Part shown: piece after piece, positions 39,713 through 50,704 of the stretch
How positions within the stretch are numbered: position 1 is the first letter of the stretch
Layout of the letters: every line of letters starts with the position of its first letter
NCBI GenBank assembly: GCA_905250125.1
Contig: CAJNOL010000752.1
Location: forward strand, 1-64,000
Direction of reading: 5' to 3'
DNA: 64,000 nt
Source of the DNA: Rotaria sordida
Lineage: Eukaryota; Rotifera; Eurotatoria; Philodinida; Philodinidae
Translations under genes and position numbers: made by a program
Notes under the pieces: generated by a model
Told to the model about the DNA's origin: nothing
Seen by the model: the letters and a program-made list of their open reading frames with translations, nothing else
Databases searched by the model: none

Positions 39713-40136
39713 TCTATACGAAAATGTAATACTAAAAGCGATGTGTTTTGTTTTTTGGGTTTATATAAGAATAAAAATGGGCGAAATAAAATGGGAAATA
39801 ATCTTTGTATTCAATGAAGAAATATATCAAAAAGAAACAAAAAATCTAAGTTTTCTTTTAGGTCAATAAGTTCATGTTAAAGGAAAAGATAGATTTCAAT
39901 TGAATTGTTATATTGGAAAAAAACATCAAAAACAAAATAGTTGATAATAATAATAATAATCATTAAAACAAAAACAAAAAAAAGAAATAAAGCTATTTTT
40001 TTAATTTTTGATAATAAAAGCAATGAAGAGCATTATGCCAAAGCAAATATTTTCTTAATTAGTTAATGTAAAAAGATATTTTTTGTAAGAGGAGAAAATC
40101 TATGTTTATTTTAGATTTTGTGTTTTTTAATTAAAA
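38929..40136. promoter_or_regulatory. Divergent promoter region with dense microsatellites
   Basis: A head-to-head spacer of about 1.2 kb between the HMGB-like gene (minus) and the SDR gene (plus). It is markedly richer in G+C between about 39180 and 39660 than the rest of the window and holds several simple repeats: (CT)n at 39092-39120, (GT)n at about 39283-39299, GCTT tetranucleotides at about 39626-39663, and CA/TA at 39671-39711. An acceptor-like TTTTAG lies at 40109-40114, 22 nt before the SDR ATG. A shared promoter is an inference from orientation and composition. Confidence 0.5.
39626..39663. repeat. (GCTT)n tetranucleotide repeat
   Basis: About nine tandem units with one ACTT variant. 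Adjacent CA/TA dinucleotide tracts continue to 39711. Confidence 0.9.
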
Positions 40137-41220
40137 ATGTCAACATCGAATTCATCCAAGCTTGTTCTTGTTACTGGTGCTGGTGGACATATTGGTAAAT
40201 ATTTTGCTGAACATGCTAATAAACAAAAATATCAACTTCGTTTAATGGTTTTTATTTCGATTGATTTGATTTTGATGTATTCGTCTTTATTTTTTATTAA
40301 GGTGCATTCAATGGAACCAGAAAAAATCGATCCAATAAAATCATTTGGTGAAATCATTCAAGGCAATTTAAATCAAATGGAAACATTAGATAAAGCTTGT
40401 AAAAATGTTCATACTATAGTTCATCTAGCTGGAGATGCAAGTCCAGATTCAACATGGGATACATTAAAAGAGGCTAATATTGATGGGTAAAAACGAACCA
40501 TTTAGAAAATATATAATTTTATGATGTTTTTTAGTTTATATAATATATTTATTGCAGCAAAAAATGCTGGTGTTAAGAGAATGATCTATGCGAGTTCAAT
40601 TCATGCTATAACAGGTTATCCAAAAGGTGTACAAGCAAAAACAACTGAACCACCAAATCCAGGAGATCTTTATGGTATTTAACAAATGAAATAATACTAG
40701 TTTTTTATTACTTTTATGTTAAAATAGGTGTTACAAAATGTTTTGGTGAAGCACTTTGTCGTTATATGGGTGAAAAAGAAGGTGTACCATCAATAGCTGT
40801 TCGTATTGGAGCATTTCAATCACATTCAACTGCACAAAATAAAGATTCAATAAGTATGATGGATGCCTGGTTATCCCAAAGAGATTGTTTACAATTACTT
40901 GAACGATGTATTGATGCACCAGAAGATTTAAAATTTGCTCTTGTACATGGTTTATCGCGTAATACATTTAATCGTATGGATATTGAATCAACACGACAAT
41001 TATTAGGTTATGAACCTCAAGATGATTTTTTTGAACAATCAGAACTATTTAAAAATTTTAATATGTCAGATGAATTAGCTGAACATAATGTTAAGTATGT
41101 AGAAAAATAAGAGGAATTTTTTATTTTTTGATATTTACTTTTTTTTTCAGAGATGATAGACAAAAATCTGGTTTACGAGATAAATCAACAGATGACAAGA
41201 ACAAAGATAAGAAGAAATAG
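40137..41220 (+). CDS. NAD-dependent epimerase/uronate-dehydrogenase-like SDR (5 exons, 290 aa)
   Basis: Exons: 40137-40247, 40302-40486, 40535-40674, 40728-41094, 41151-41220 (873 nt). An extended short-chain dehydrogenase fold. The nucleotide-binding motif TGAGGHIGKYF lies at about residues 13-23. VHLAGDASPDSTWDTL follows, then the Ser of YASSIHAITGY (about 117-127), and YGVTK at 145-149 supplying the catalytic Tyr and Lys. The overall pattern resembles bacterial uronate dehydrogenases (aldohexuronate to lactone, NAD-dependent). Substrate is inferred only. Intron 1 (54 bp) is a multiple of three without stops and has a weak GTTTTT donor, so it could be misread as coding; removing it restores the usual family alignment. 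The last exon adds a Lys/Asp-rich tail ending DKNKDKKK, not part of the fold. Possibly acquired from bacteria and later intronised. Confidence 0.82.
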
Positions 41221-42710
41221 ATAATTGATGGAATGAGAAATGTATCTTTACATATCCAATATTGCCATTGTGTAAGAATTTTTGACTTTTTCTAATCAAG
41301 CTTAATATGAAGAATTAATTTATTCCAGCAATTTAATTTTTCTTTTTGTTTTGTATCGATTTGTTTTTATTTTTGATAAAAATAAAGGAATTAATAATAT
41401 TTAAATAAACACAAAAATTTTAATTATTCTTGTTAAAAAATTTTACATGAATATTTAAAGTAATTATTCTTGTCAAAATCGATTGTTTTCAATTAATGAA
41501 TATTATTCAGATGTTTTATAGAAAAAAGAAACTTGTACGATTAAAATCTTATAATGAAAATATTCATTCAAATTGTAATTGCATAACTCTATATATGAAT
41601 TTCATTGTCATCACAAACGATTGTTTTAACATTGTCAATACGAAATTAATTTCTGATTATTTATTCTATTACAGTGCAAATGTAAATGACTGTCGTACTG
41701 GTATTTACTTCTAAATCAACGAGTACACTTATTCTTTCTTCACATGATCATCTTTGTAACATGAAGATTCCAACTATTGTAATACTTCAAAAATATCTAT
41801 ATTGAGAAAACTGATATTGTAAAACATGCATATGTAATTAGAGACATTCTAGGTTAACTACTCTTCAATATGAAATATAAAACTATACAAAATACTTAAA
41901 TAACTTTTGGAGTTTTAGAAAAATGATCTAGAAAACAAAAAAATATAACAAAAATATCGAACATTTTTGTTTTATTCATCGTGAAATCGTCTTTCTGATT
42001 TCGTCAAAGATTAATGAAGAAGTAAGGGAGAAATAGATGAAATCAGATTTTTTTGATTAAACTAATTAAATTAATTTTTTTAATTTTTTGTCAACTTTAA
42101 ATCAAAAAAATGAGTGTAATTAAAAGCTTCAGAAAAATCGAAAACATCATTTTTTTTTGTAATTATTATGGTAGATCTCATTCTCTAAATGTATGAATCA
42201 TCTTTTTTTAACAATCAAATTGTACCTAGAGACTTAAATTATAAGAACATACTTAAAATCAAGGCGCAAGACGTTCAAAATCAGATCTTTATGAATAAAA
42301 TATTTTTTTAAATTAAAATTGATAAAAAAATTTAGAAAAATCAGCTACTTCCTCCTTGCTAAGGAATGATATTGGAATTTCTAGACAATAGAAGTTTGAA
42401 CTCTAAAAATGAATCAACAAAACTATTTCGATTCAAATTATATCTAATAATTTTATTTATATTTTTTGATATGACTAGATGGATTGTACAATTGCATTGT
42501 CAATAGTGAGTGATTCAATTGATAAATACCAGAGATCAAACACGAACTGAATCGAATCCGAGCTGGTTTTTAGGCAACAAAGACGAACCAAACCGAACTC
42601 GAGCCAGTAAAACTTGATGCGATTTGGTCTCTGATAAATACAAAAGGCTTCAATGGATTAATGAGATATATTTGGCGTTTATGATTTTGCCGTGGATATT
42701 ACACTGACCA
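41221..42710. other. Intergenic, nothing recognised
   Basis: AT-rich spacer downstream of the SDR gene. AATAAAGGAA-like sequence near 41384 could be its polyadenylation signal. No open frame has convincing coding character. Confidence 0.45.
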
Positions 42711-42712
42711 TA

Positions 42713-43280
42713 CAGTGTGATCCAAAAGTTACCCGGCAGTCATTGATTATGAATAACTTTTGATGGGAATAAGATGGAAAGTTTCGGCTTTCATCATTCG
42801 AAAGGAGATGTGTTTCTGCGTTGTTGTATATATTATTCAACAATGTTTGTCGATGATCCAATGGTCAATTGATGGTCTTCTGAAAAACATTTACAACTTT
42901 ATGAAGATAACAAAAAAAGTTAAATTGTAAAAAATGTGTTAAAACCAAATAATCACGATTTACACCCACGATATCATGTAATATTTCATCTTGTTCCGTT
43001 TAATATTTCTAGGTAGAACACTAGCCTGTATTAGTGTGGATGTGAATGGTAAACATGTAGTTTTAACACATTTTTTATAATTAAATTTTTTTATTATCTT
43101 CATAGAATTGTATGCGTTTTTCCGACGACCATCAAATGACCATTGGGTCATCAACAAACATTGTTGAATAATACATACAGTAACACAGCAACACAGCTTC
43201 TTTCGAATGGTGAAAGGCAAAATTTTCCATCAAACGTTATTCATAATCAAAGACTGTCTGATAACTTTTGGACTATTATG
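42713..43280. mobile_element. mariner-type MITE with long inverted repeats
   Basis: The left end (CAGTGTGATCCAAAAGTTAC, from 42713) and the right end (…ATAACTTTTGGACTATTATG, to 43280) are inverse and preceded/followed by TA. CCAAAAGTTA close to the terminus is typical of Tc1/mariner ends. The arms extend about 230 bp (shared TCATTGATTATGAATAA.., TTGTTGAATAAT, AAACATTGTTGAATAAT). Similar short open frames on the two strands are simply the same repeat read twice. No transposase is present. Confidence 0.65.
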
Positions 43281-43282
43281 TA

Positions 43283-44047
43283 TAATATCTTAGTCTTCGT
43301 CGTATTGAAAATTTCGTGTGACTTTTCCTAGTTTTCTACTTATTTAATTGAAGAAATTTTATAGAAGATGTACAATGACATAACTTTGCATAAAGTGTTA
43401 TCTTAATTACAGTATACATTTAACTGAAATATAAGTTGTTAAAGAAGAATATTTATCTGCATAATTTCGCTCTAAAACCTGGGTTTTCTAATTCCTAGTA
43501 TTCGCAATATCTGTCATCACATCCTTTTGCGCTATAACATGAGTCCGTATATCAATGGCATATGATTTTTTTTTCTTATTAGTGAAATACATAATCCATT
43601 TTAATTAAAATCATTCATGGCTATTATTAATATAATTATTTTTTCAATAGATGTAGAAATTTTGTCAAAAAAAATGATTATTCTTGTATTTTTATTCTCA
43701 TTCCTATAATTTAATATTTCTTTTTAGAATTACCATAATATTTAAAATTCTAATATCTACTGAAATAATAAAGTTACTTCATTTTGAAATAGGTTTTAAC
43801 TGAAAAAGACTTTAAACAATAGCGTTGAATTCGCTTAAATACATTCAAGAGAATTTAAACATCTAATTTTTTTTCTTCATAATTTTGATTAAAACCTTTT
43901 TGTTCTAATTATGAAGACATATTTTTTCCAACATGATGTCATATGAATCATCATCAAATCATATGATCAGAGAATGGGAAAAAAATCAACTTAAAATAAC
44001 CATCTGTAATCTACAACAGTAAAACAGAAGAAAAAAAAAACAGAAAT
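43283..44047. other. Intergenic, nothing recognised except Pol III terminator
   Basis: AT-rich spacer. Its right end supplies the T-run terminator of the neighbouring tRNA gene (listed separately). Confidence 0.4.
44030..44040 (-). terminator. RNA polymerase III T-run terminator for tRNA-Ile
   Basis: On the minus strand a run of about ten Ts begins within about 10 nt of the tRNA 3' end, as expected for a Pol III transcript. Confidence 0.75.
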
Positions 44048-44120
44048 GGTCCCTATGAGGATCGAACTCATGACCTCCGCGTTATTAGCACGGCGCTCTA
44101 ACCGGCTGAGCTAAGGGACC
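44048..44120 (-). tRNA. tRNA-Ile (anticodon AAT)
   Basis: A 73-nt cloverleaf on the minus strand. Acceptor stem GGTCCCT/AGGGACC; D-arm TAGCTCAGCCGGTTAGAGC (A-box); anticodon stem CCGTG/CGCGG with loop CTAATAA (anticodon AAT); T-arm with GGTTCGA-type B-box (GAGTTCGATCCTC). No intron. The sequence closely resembles animal tRNA-Ile(AAT). The 3' CCA is not encoded, as usual in eukaryotes. Confidence 0.96.
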
Positions 44121-44840
44121 GCGTTTGTTTCCATCTTCGAAATGAATATCTACAATGTACAATCGATATATTCGATTCTAATGAAACTTCTATACAAACA
44201 TCCATAATTCATTAAAAAAAAAAGAAAAACCAAATGATAGAATATTTCCTGCAATTCTGATTTTTATTTATCAAATAATTTTCAAAAAGGCAACTAATAA
44301 AGATATAAATTTCTTCATTTGTATCAAAATAAAATCCATGATAAGATGTAAAAAAAAGACACATAAATGACAAATAAATATCATTGATACTTGTAAATTT
44401 TTTTCGTTTAAATATGCATTAATTAAGAAAGATTGAGTATCTATTTCTGTCGAATCATAAAAAGACAACTAATATTTTATATTTCTATTATGTTATTAAT
44501 AAGCATCTACAAGATTGACATTATGACAATATAGCCCTTTTCTTATTTAGTTACATTTTGATATCTTTCTTTTTTTTTTGTCGACTACTTGCCATTATCT
44601 CTATATGTCATAAATAGTTATTACTTTTTCATGTTTATAATAACAAGTATGAGAGAGACTTTTATTAATTAAACATAAAATAATATTATATCACACATGT
44701 GTGTACGTGTCTACAAATTTTGATCAAAAACGAAAAAAACAACATATCTGACACTCAACAAAAAAAAACAAAAAAAAATAAAGCCTTCAAGATAAAGCCA
44801 AATACGTTGTTTTTTTTTCTATCAAGAGTGTCCTAAAAAT
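44121..44840. other. Intergenic, nothing recognised
   Basis: AT-rich spacer between the tRNA gene and the stop codon of the minus-strand HDHD5-like gene. It should contain that gene's 3' UTR. No other gene seen. Confidence 0.4.
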
Positions 44841-46392
44841 TTATGAATTCCATGAAATTCCTTCCTTTTTAAGAACATATTTGACAGCTTCTAATACATC
44901 AAGTTGAGTTGTTGACGGTATTTTCCAATGTACTTTTTCTTCACCTGTTTGTTTATTTGGATCATAAACACCTGTACATACTAAAATTGATTCACAAGAT
45001 GTTGCAGTTAAATATGTTGGATCCGTAAGTAAATCATAACCACTAATACTTTTTCTAGCATTGATATCTTGCTGTAATAAAGAATTATACATGTTTGCAC
45101 CGACAATATCTACATCAGGATTATCACTAAAAAAGAATAAGAATTAAGATTTAAAAAAAAAAAAACTTAAATTGTAATTAAAAGAAAAAATTTTACCCAA
45201 CAAAATAAATTTTTTCAATTTTTGATTGTCCATTCGCAAGAGCAAATTTATTAGCCATGATTTCAGCATATTGAAATGAGATTTCAAATGGCTTACCAAC
45301 AAATGCTTTATATATCAGATCATATCCACTAAGATTCTATTTTGAAAAAGAAATAAGACAAATAGAATTTTGATGAATTTATTTGTTATAATTATTTAAC
45401 TTACTTTATACAATGCTTCTAAACATGTAAGAAAAGCTCCATGACCAAAACGTGGTAAATCAGCAGCAGCTTTGAAAACTAAATCTCTATTACAAGCAAT
45501 AACCGGAATATGAGTACGATCAATTGTTGGATCAATAGGGACCACAGCTGGATTACCATCAGTTAAAAGAAGATCAGTAATAACTTGTAATGAACTTTCC
45601 CAACTGATAGGTTCACCAAGCAAAACAATAGCTGTATTATACAAAAAAAAATGACTAATTAGAATATAAAAATTATTATTAAAGAATGTTTACCATCAAT
45701 TGGACGAAAACTTGTATCACGAACAAGACTTTGTGTTTTTATCATTTCACTCTAAAAGATAACAACAATGAAGAAAATAAAATAACAAATAAAAAATTTA
45801 TTTATTTTGACTTACAAATTTAGCGCGATTCATATGATTGACCATATCTAATTCTGGAAATGCATCACAAACTTTTTCAACTGTTGTTATACTTTTAAAG
45901 CCAAGCCTTGATAACAAAAAAAGAAAACATAGATACAAAATTTTTAAAAATAATAAATAACATACATTTCACCAATTTCTTCTGTAGGACCTTGTCCAGA
46001 TATCAAAACATGTTTGTTATGATATTGAGTTAAAGTACGCATTGGTGATTGAGCCAGAACAACTTGTTCCGGATTAATCTATATTTCAAATAAATATTTT
46101 GAAAAAAAAAATTATAGTATAATAAATTAAACTTACAGTAATTCCAAGCATGGCTGATAATTGTTTGGCTTTCTCCGATTCCACTGCACATGTATTTGAA
46201 ACAAAAATAACAGGTATATTCAATTGAATCAATTTGTGAATAGCTGGTTTTGCAACCGTTATAAAATTTGGGCCTTTTGTAATGACACCATCAATATCAA
46301 AAAGACAAGCAAAGTTACACTATTCAAAAAAAAAAAAAAAAAGGCTACGAATAATTATTTTCTATATGAATAATATAAGTTACCGATTTCAT
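44841..46392 (-). CDS. HDHD5: HAD-like hydrolase domain protein 5 (HDHD5/CECR5-like, 8 exons, 368 aa)
   Basis: Exons on the minus strand: 46384-46392, 46137-46319, 45966-46078, 45816-45906, 45694-45751, 45405-45631, 45197-45336, 44841-45126 (1107 nt). The first coding exon encodes only MKS. Seen: the HAD nucleophile motif FDIDGVITKGP with Asp at residues 11 and 13; VIFVSNTCA (motif II); QVVLAQSPM; VLISGQGP; LLGEPISWESSLQVI; and the C-terminal motif YFVGDNPDVDIVGAN (motif IV), then SILVCTGVYDP. The blocks SPM....QY..K..LISGQGP, LGEP..WE.SLQ.I.D.LL and PRFGHG.FL.CLE match HDHD5 (CECR5) rather than PGP or PDXP. The family is a predicted phosphatase of unknown substrate; the human protein is mitochondrial. 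No clear targeting peptide is visible here. Confidence 0.9.
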
Positions 46393-47825
46393 GGAAGATT
46401 CTTTGGCTTTATGATTGATTTCTATGTAAATAAGTTGTTGGTTGAGATTCTGGTCTTTTTATTTTTTGTAATCAAACAAAAATAGTCTCGACTGCTTATA
46501 TACCATTTTGACGGTTGCGATAAGAAGGAGGAGTGTACATGTGACTTGAAAAAAACGAAGGCGTGTAAGCCACACATGTATTGAAAAATAAAATTTTTTT
46601 CACCGGTGCTCAAGTGGCTGATCACTTCGTGCTTGCTGCCTGTCAGCTAATATATGTATTTGTAGAGAGAAGCATGCACTCGCTGCCTGACTTCATTATG
46701 AAATCGTTACATGTTGCTCTACATTCATCATATGATGTAGTGGAGTTTCGCGTGACAATATGAGGGCGAAAGCTCAAGCCTTTTTTGCTTCATCGTCGTT
46801 CTCTTTGTAAGAATATAAACAACGACAGAATGAATGCGTGATTCCCTTTCTTGATCATACGTTCTATGCATGAACACAGCTTTCCGACACTATTCTATTT
46901 TCAACATTGCAGCAAAACGCAAGATGCAGAATTATTTACATCCATACATTCAGTGAATGATCAATTGGTTTTTGTAAATAAAAAAAACCAAAATATAACA
47001 TATGAAAGAGTATTTTATTGTCGAGCAGTAAATAAAAACGTAAAGCATCAAATATAAATGATAAGTTTTTTTTCTTTTAAGTACATTGTTTGCTTTCTTT
47101 TCATTTCTTTTTTACTTGGTAAATATTTGTTCAAGAAACATAATATTCTCAGCTCTTGACCTGAAAAACACACCTCCATCAGTTGCGTCGAATTTATATG
47201 TCTAAAAAAAACTTCACCAGGCATTAGTAACAAGATTTTTCAAGAACGTAATTTGTTGTTTAGCCATGCGAATTGTTATATAGTGTCATCCATAAAAGAA
47301 GTTCAGGTAAACGTGATGCATCAAAAGGATGATCAAATATTTCTAGACGTCTATACACATACTATGAATATTAGACTTGTTTCTCACATAATTTTCAGCG
47401 AAAATTTGAACTTTCGTTTGTTTTGAAGAGTATTTTTAAATAGAAAATAAATTAGTTGAATATGAATATGATGTTGAAATGATTGAAGATTATGCTACAT
47501 AGGCAACTAGTTATTTTTATGAGCAGTCATATGAACATTATTAGATTTTTTTGAGTGTTATTGGTACTGAATTTCAACTTTTTTTGTATTTACTATTTAC
47601 TGCTCATTAAAACAATTATTATAAATTTCAAAAAAAAGGTGTTCGTGCAATCCCTGCAGGATTAAAATGTGAAATATGATGTAGCTACTTTTGTTAATCA
47701 CAGGAAGTTTGTTTTATTCGATCTATTCGAGAACATATTTCTTCACCATCCTTTTACTTAATCCTTCAAAAATTCAATAAGAAAACAGTTCATATATTAT
47801 AACGAGACGTTATTGATATTCAGTC
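46393..47825. other. Intergenic, nothing recognised
   Basis: Spacer upstream of the HDHD5-like gene. No coding exon or RNA gene could be supported on either strand. Confidence 0.4.
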
Positions 47826-48585
47826 CACAGGTCTCAATAGGTTAGGCGCAGCCAAGTCCATAGGTCAAAATTTTTTGAATAGAAAACTGTGAGCTGAACC
47901 GAGCTAATTCGATATTAGAATGGGGGCCCATTCACCGAACCTTGAATAAAATATAAAATTTCCAAAAAGACGTTGTGTGTTTCCACTAAATTTTTTTTCT
48001 AGAATTCCATGTACTTCTTCCATTGGCTTAAACATTTTTGCAATGAACAGCAAATATATAAATCAAAACAAAGAATAAGATAAAGAATGTCATCATCTTA
48101 AAACGTTTTCTTTATATTCAAGAAAATGCCTTTGCCTAATTCTTTTCGTTCATCAACAATTACTTTTCTTAATTCTAATTCTTTTCCTAGTGAATCTTCT
48201 CAATTATCAATTTTTGTTAACACTTTTTCTTCGACTATTGATGCTAATTCATTATCATATGCGAAACAATGTACATCAGAATGGATCAAATTTCTATATA
48301 AACAATAATCATCGACATATGCAGCTATTAAATATGAAAAGACAAACATATCGTAACGTTGGAAAATTTTGAACTTTCCAACTAAAGAAACAGAAAATTC
48401 GAGAGAATTGGTACTCAAAATATGCTTGCTGATTCATGTATTCAAAATTTATCCAATGTAATTAGATGAGTAGTGTATGGATGAGCCATTTTTAAAGAAA
48501 AACAACCATAGGCTAGGCCAGATCAAAGATCGATAACCTATGGGCCGGCTTTCTTCAGTCCAGCCTGGTCTATTGAGACCTGTGG
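47826..48585. mobile_element. Inverted-repeat element with ACAGGTCTCAATAG termini
   Basis: The left end (CCACAGGTCTCAATAGG at about 47825) and right end (CTATTGAGACCTGTGG to 48585) are inverse, followed inward by a diverged GGC..GCC....CCATAGG block. The termini are related to those at 61446-61565. Inside (about 48120-48420) the minus strand has a coding-like stretch (AAYVDDYCLYRNLIHSDVHC) broken by a stop, perhaps a captured fragment. No target-site duplication was found. Confidence 0.55.
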
Positions 48586-48958
48586 TATGGCCTTTGATCG
48601 TATATCAACAATGTCTGTCGGAGAATGGGTATAAATTTTCATCCCTATACTTCAATACAAAACAAAGACTTTGCAATAGGTTATATTTTTGTTTGTTGTT
48701 TATGAAATGTGCGTTTTATCTTTTATTATATGCATTTATTGGTTTAATGAATCACTATTTAATAAAAAGGAAGTAGTATATTTGGATAATCAGGCTCTTT
48801 CTAGAAAGTTATTTTTTGGATATCCTTTATGAATGAATTCTATTCAAATTAAAATTCGCAAAAGGTTATTATAATGTTGTTTTTAATGAATAGTATTCTT
48901 ATAAGGAATATGTAGTAAATGAGAGAGAGAGAAAGAATATTAATTTCTATAATTTATG

Positions 48959-49800
48959 TTAACAATGAATTAGAGAAGACGTTGGTTTTTGATTTTGATT
49001 AATTATTTTTTGTCGATAAATGTCAGTAAAATCATTAAGTGCATTATGTGTCAATACACTATATGTTTCACCAAAAAAATTCAATAAACGAGGACAATGA
49101 CCTTGATAACCTAAATAATTAATAATTCTATGTATTTGTTGATTATTATAAATAATAATTATACCACTAATAAATCGTTTCTCACAATTATTATTACACA
49201 TTTTGTATACGCTTCGATTCCAATCTTTTTCATTCTGTCGATAGAATTCAGCATATTTACGAATTTGTTTTAAAGGTATTTGTTCACGTGTATAATGCAA
49301 CTACGCAGAATAGAAACCAAATAAACAAAAACTAGAGTTAACATAAAATTTTATTTCATTACTATAGAATCTTTTGGTAAATCTTGTTTGGTAATAGAAT
49401 TATTTTCTAAAAGTTTTTGTAATTTAAAATCAAATTTATTATATTTTTTTTGTGTTTGATCATCTTCAAAATCAAGAATAGAATTTAAAAATAAATTCTT
49501 AATAGTTTTGCCAAATTTTTCTTGTTTTGTTGGTATATGTCCAGTATATCCCGAAGTAATAATATCAGATATATAAATTTGATCAGTAATTGATGAATTA
49601 GTACGTATGTCAAGTATTTGATTATCAATTAAATCTATTATTGGTGAAAATAAAGTATCTGGACGTGTATGAATATGTGAATTATTAAATATACGACGAC
49701 TCATTTCACTACGAGTTAAACCAAACATTTGAGATTCTTGTGGAATTTTACCAGTATAACCTGGTAAATGATAGTAATCTTTACAAATTTTTTTCTTCAT
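48959..49800 (-). CDS. CIMIP2/FAM166-like ciliary microtubule protein (2 exons, about 259 aa)
   Basis: Exons 49363-49800 and 48959-49300 on the minus strand join in phase 0 (donor GTAATG, acceptor CTGCGTAG). The start is taken as the ATG at 49798-49800 (MKKKICKDYYHLPGYTGKIP). The reading frame stays open further upstream without another ATG, so an earlier exon is possible. Three repeats of the family motif are seen: LPGYTGKIPQESQMFG, TSGYTGHIPTKQEKFG and YLGYQGHCPRL..FFGETYSVLT. Known family (DUF2475, FAM166/CIMIP2): proteins bound inside axonemal doublet microtubules of motile cilia, which fits a ciliated animal. The gene is compact compared with its neighbours. Confidence 0.75.
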
Positions 49801-50704
49801 ATAAGATTGTTTTAAATTTTGATTATTATGATAGATTTGATTAAGTGTCAAATAGTAACAATTATTTGTATTTATTTTAGGTAATATGGAATAATTAATA
49901 TTCTTATTAGGAGATTTTGAATTTTGTTTTGTAAAATGTTATAGATATCGAAGAATTTTTGTCAACAAATGAAATCGAAGATATTGATACTTTATATTTT
50001 TAACATAGTTTTCGCGCTATTATAACTTAAAATAAATAATATTCATTTTATTGTAAGTTTTGTTTTTCTGTGTTATTGAAAAAATAAACATCTTGTCTAC
50101 TCACCAGAATCCTTTGTTAAAGTAATATATCATCAAATGGATTAAAATTGATGAGAATAATTAACATACAGAAGTAGAAATCATGAAAATCTATTGACGA
50201 AACAATTGTTTTATGTTGAATTATATTGATAAAAATAATATCAGACATATTATTTATAATTATCTTTTAAGTTGCTCCAGGACAATGATTACAGTTGACG
50301 ATACGACCAAAGAACGGTTCTGTATACTGACATTTCATACAGTTAGTGGTGATAAATTGACATTTTGTAGGCGTAGTATTACGACCCTATTTTATTATTT
50401 CGTACATAGTTGATAAGGTCTGAAAATCAAGTATCTGACCATATATGGCCGTAATACTGTGTCTTCCAAAAGGCGACAAAAAAATCATCGAAAACAACCA
50501 TACTTGCTTGACCTAGGTGATAAAAAAATGAATATTTAAAATATTTGAACAGTTCTTCCCTATTGAAAAAATCTAAAAACAAAAATATTTAAAATAAGAT
50601 TTAATAATAATAAAAAAATAAAGACCTGAAAAATGTTCAACAGATTGTCGGAAGTTTCAAAAAAGATCAGATCTTTAAAGAGTATTAAACAAAATGTCTT
50701 CGTA
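49801..50704. other. 5' flank of CIMIP2-like gene and intergenic
   Basis: The first about 130 bp are an upstream in-frame open stretch of the CIMIP2-like gene. The remainder is AT-rich with no recognised feature. Confidence 0.35.

Noticed and set aside
40137-40490. Reading the first SDR exon straight through as one 117-codon exon
   Set aside because: The T-rich 40248-40301 insert interrupts the conserved fold, ends TTATTAAG, and removing it keeps frame and restores the family pattern.
42679-43331. Two similar short proteins on opposite strands
   Set aside because: They are the two arms of one inverted-repeat element read on both strands, not genes.
49801-49851. Starting the CIMIP2-like protein at 49851
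   Set aside because: The codon there is TTG; the first in-frame ATG is at 49798-49800. The upstream open stretch is kept only as a possible earlier exon.
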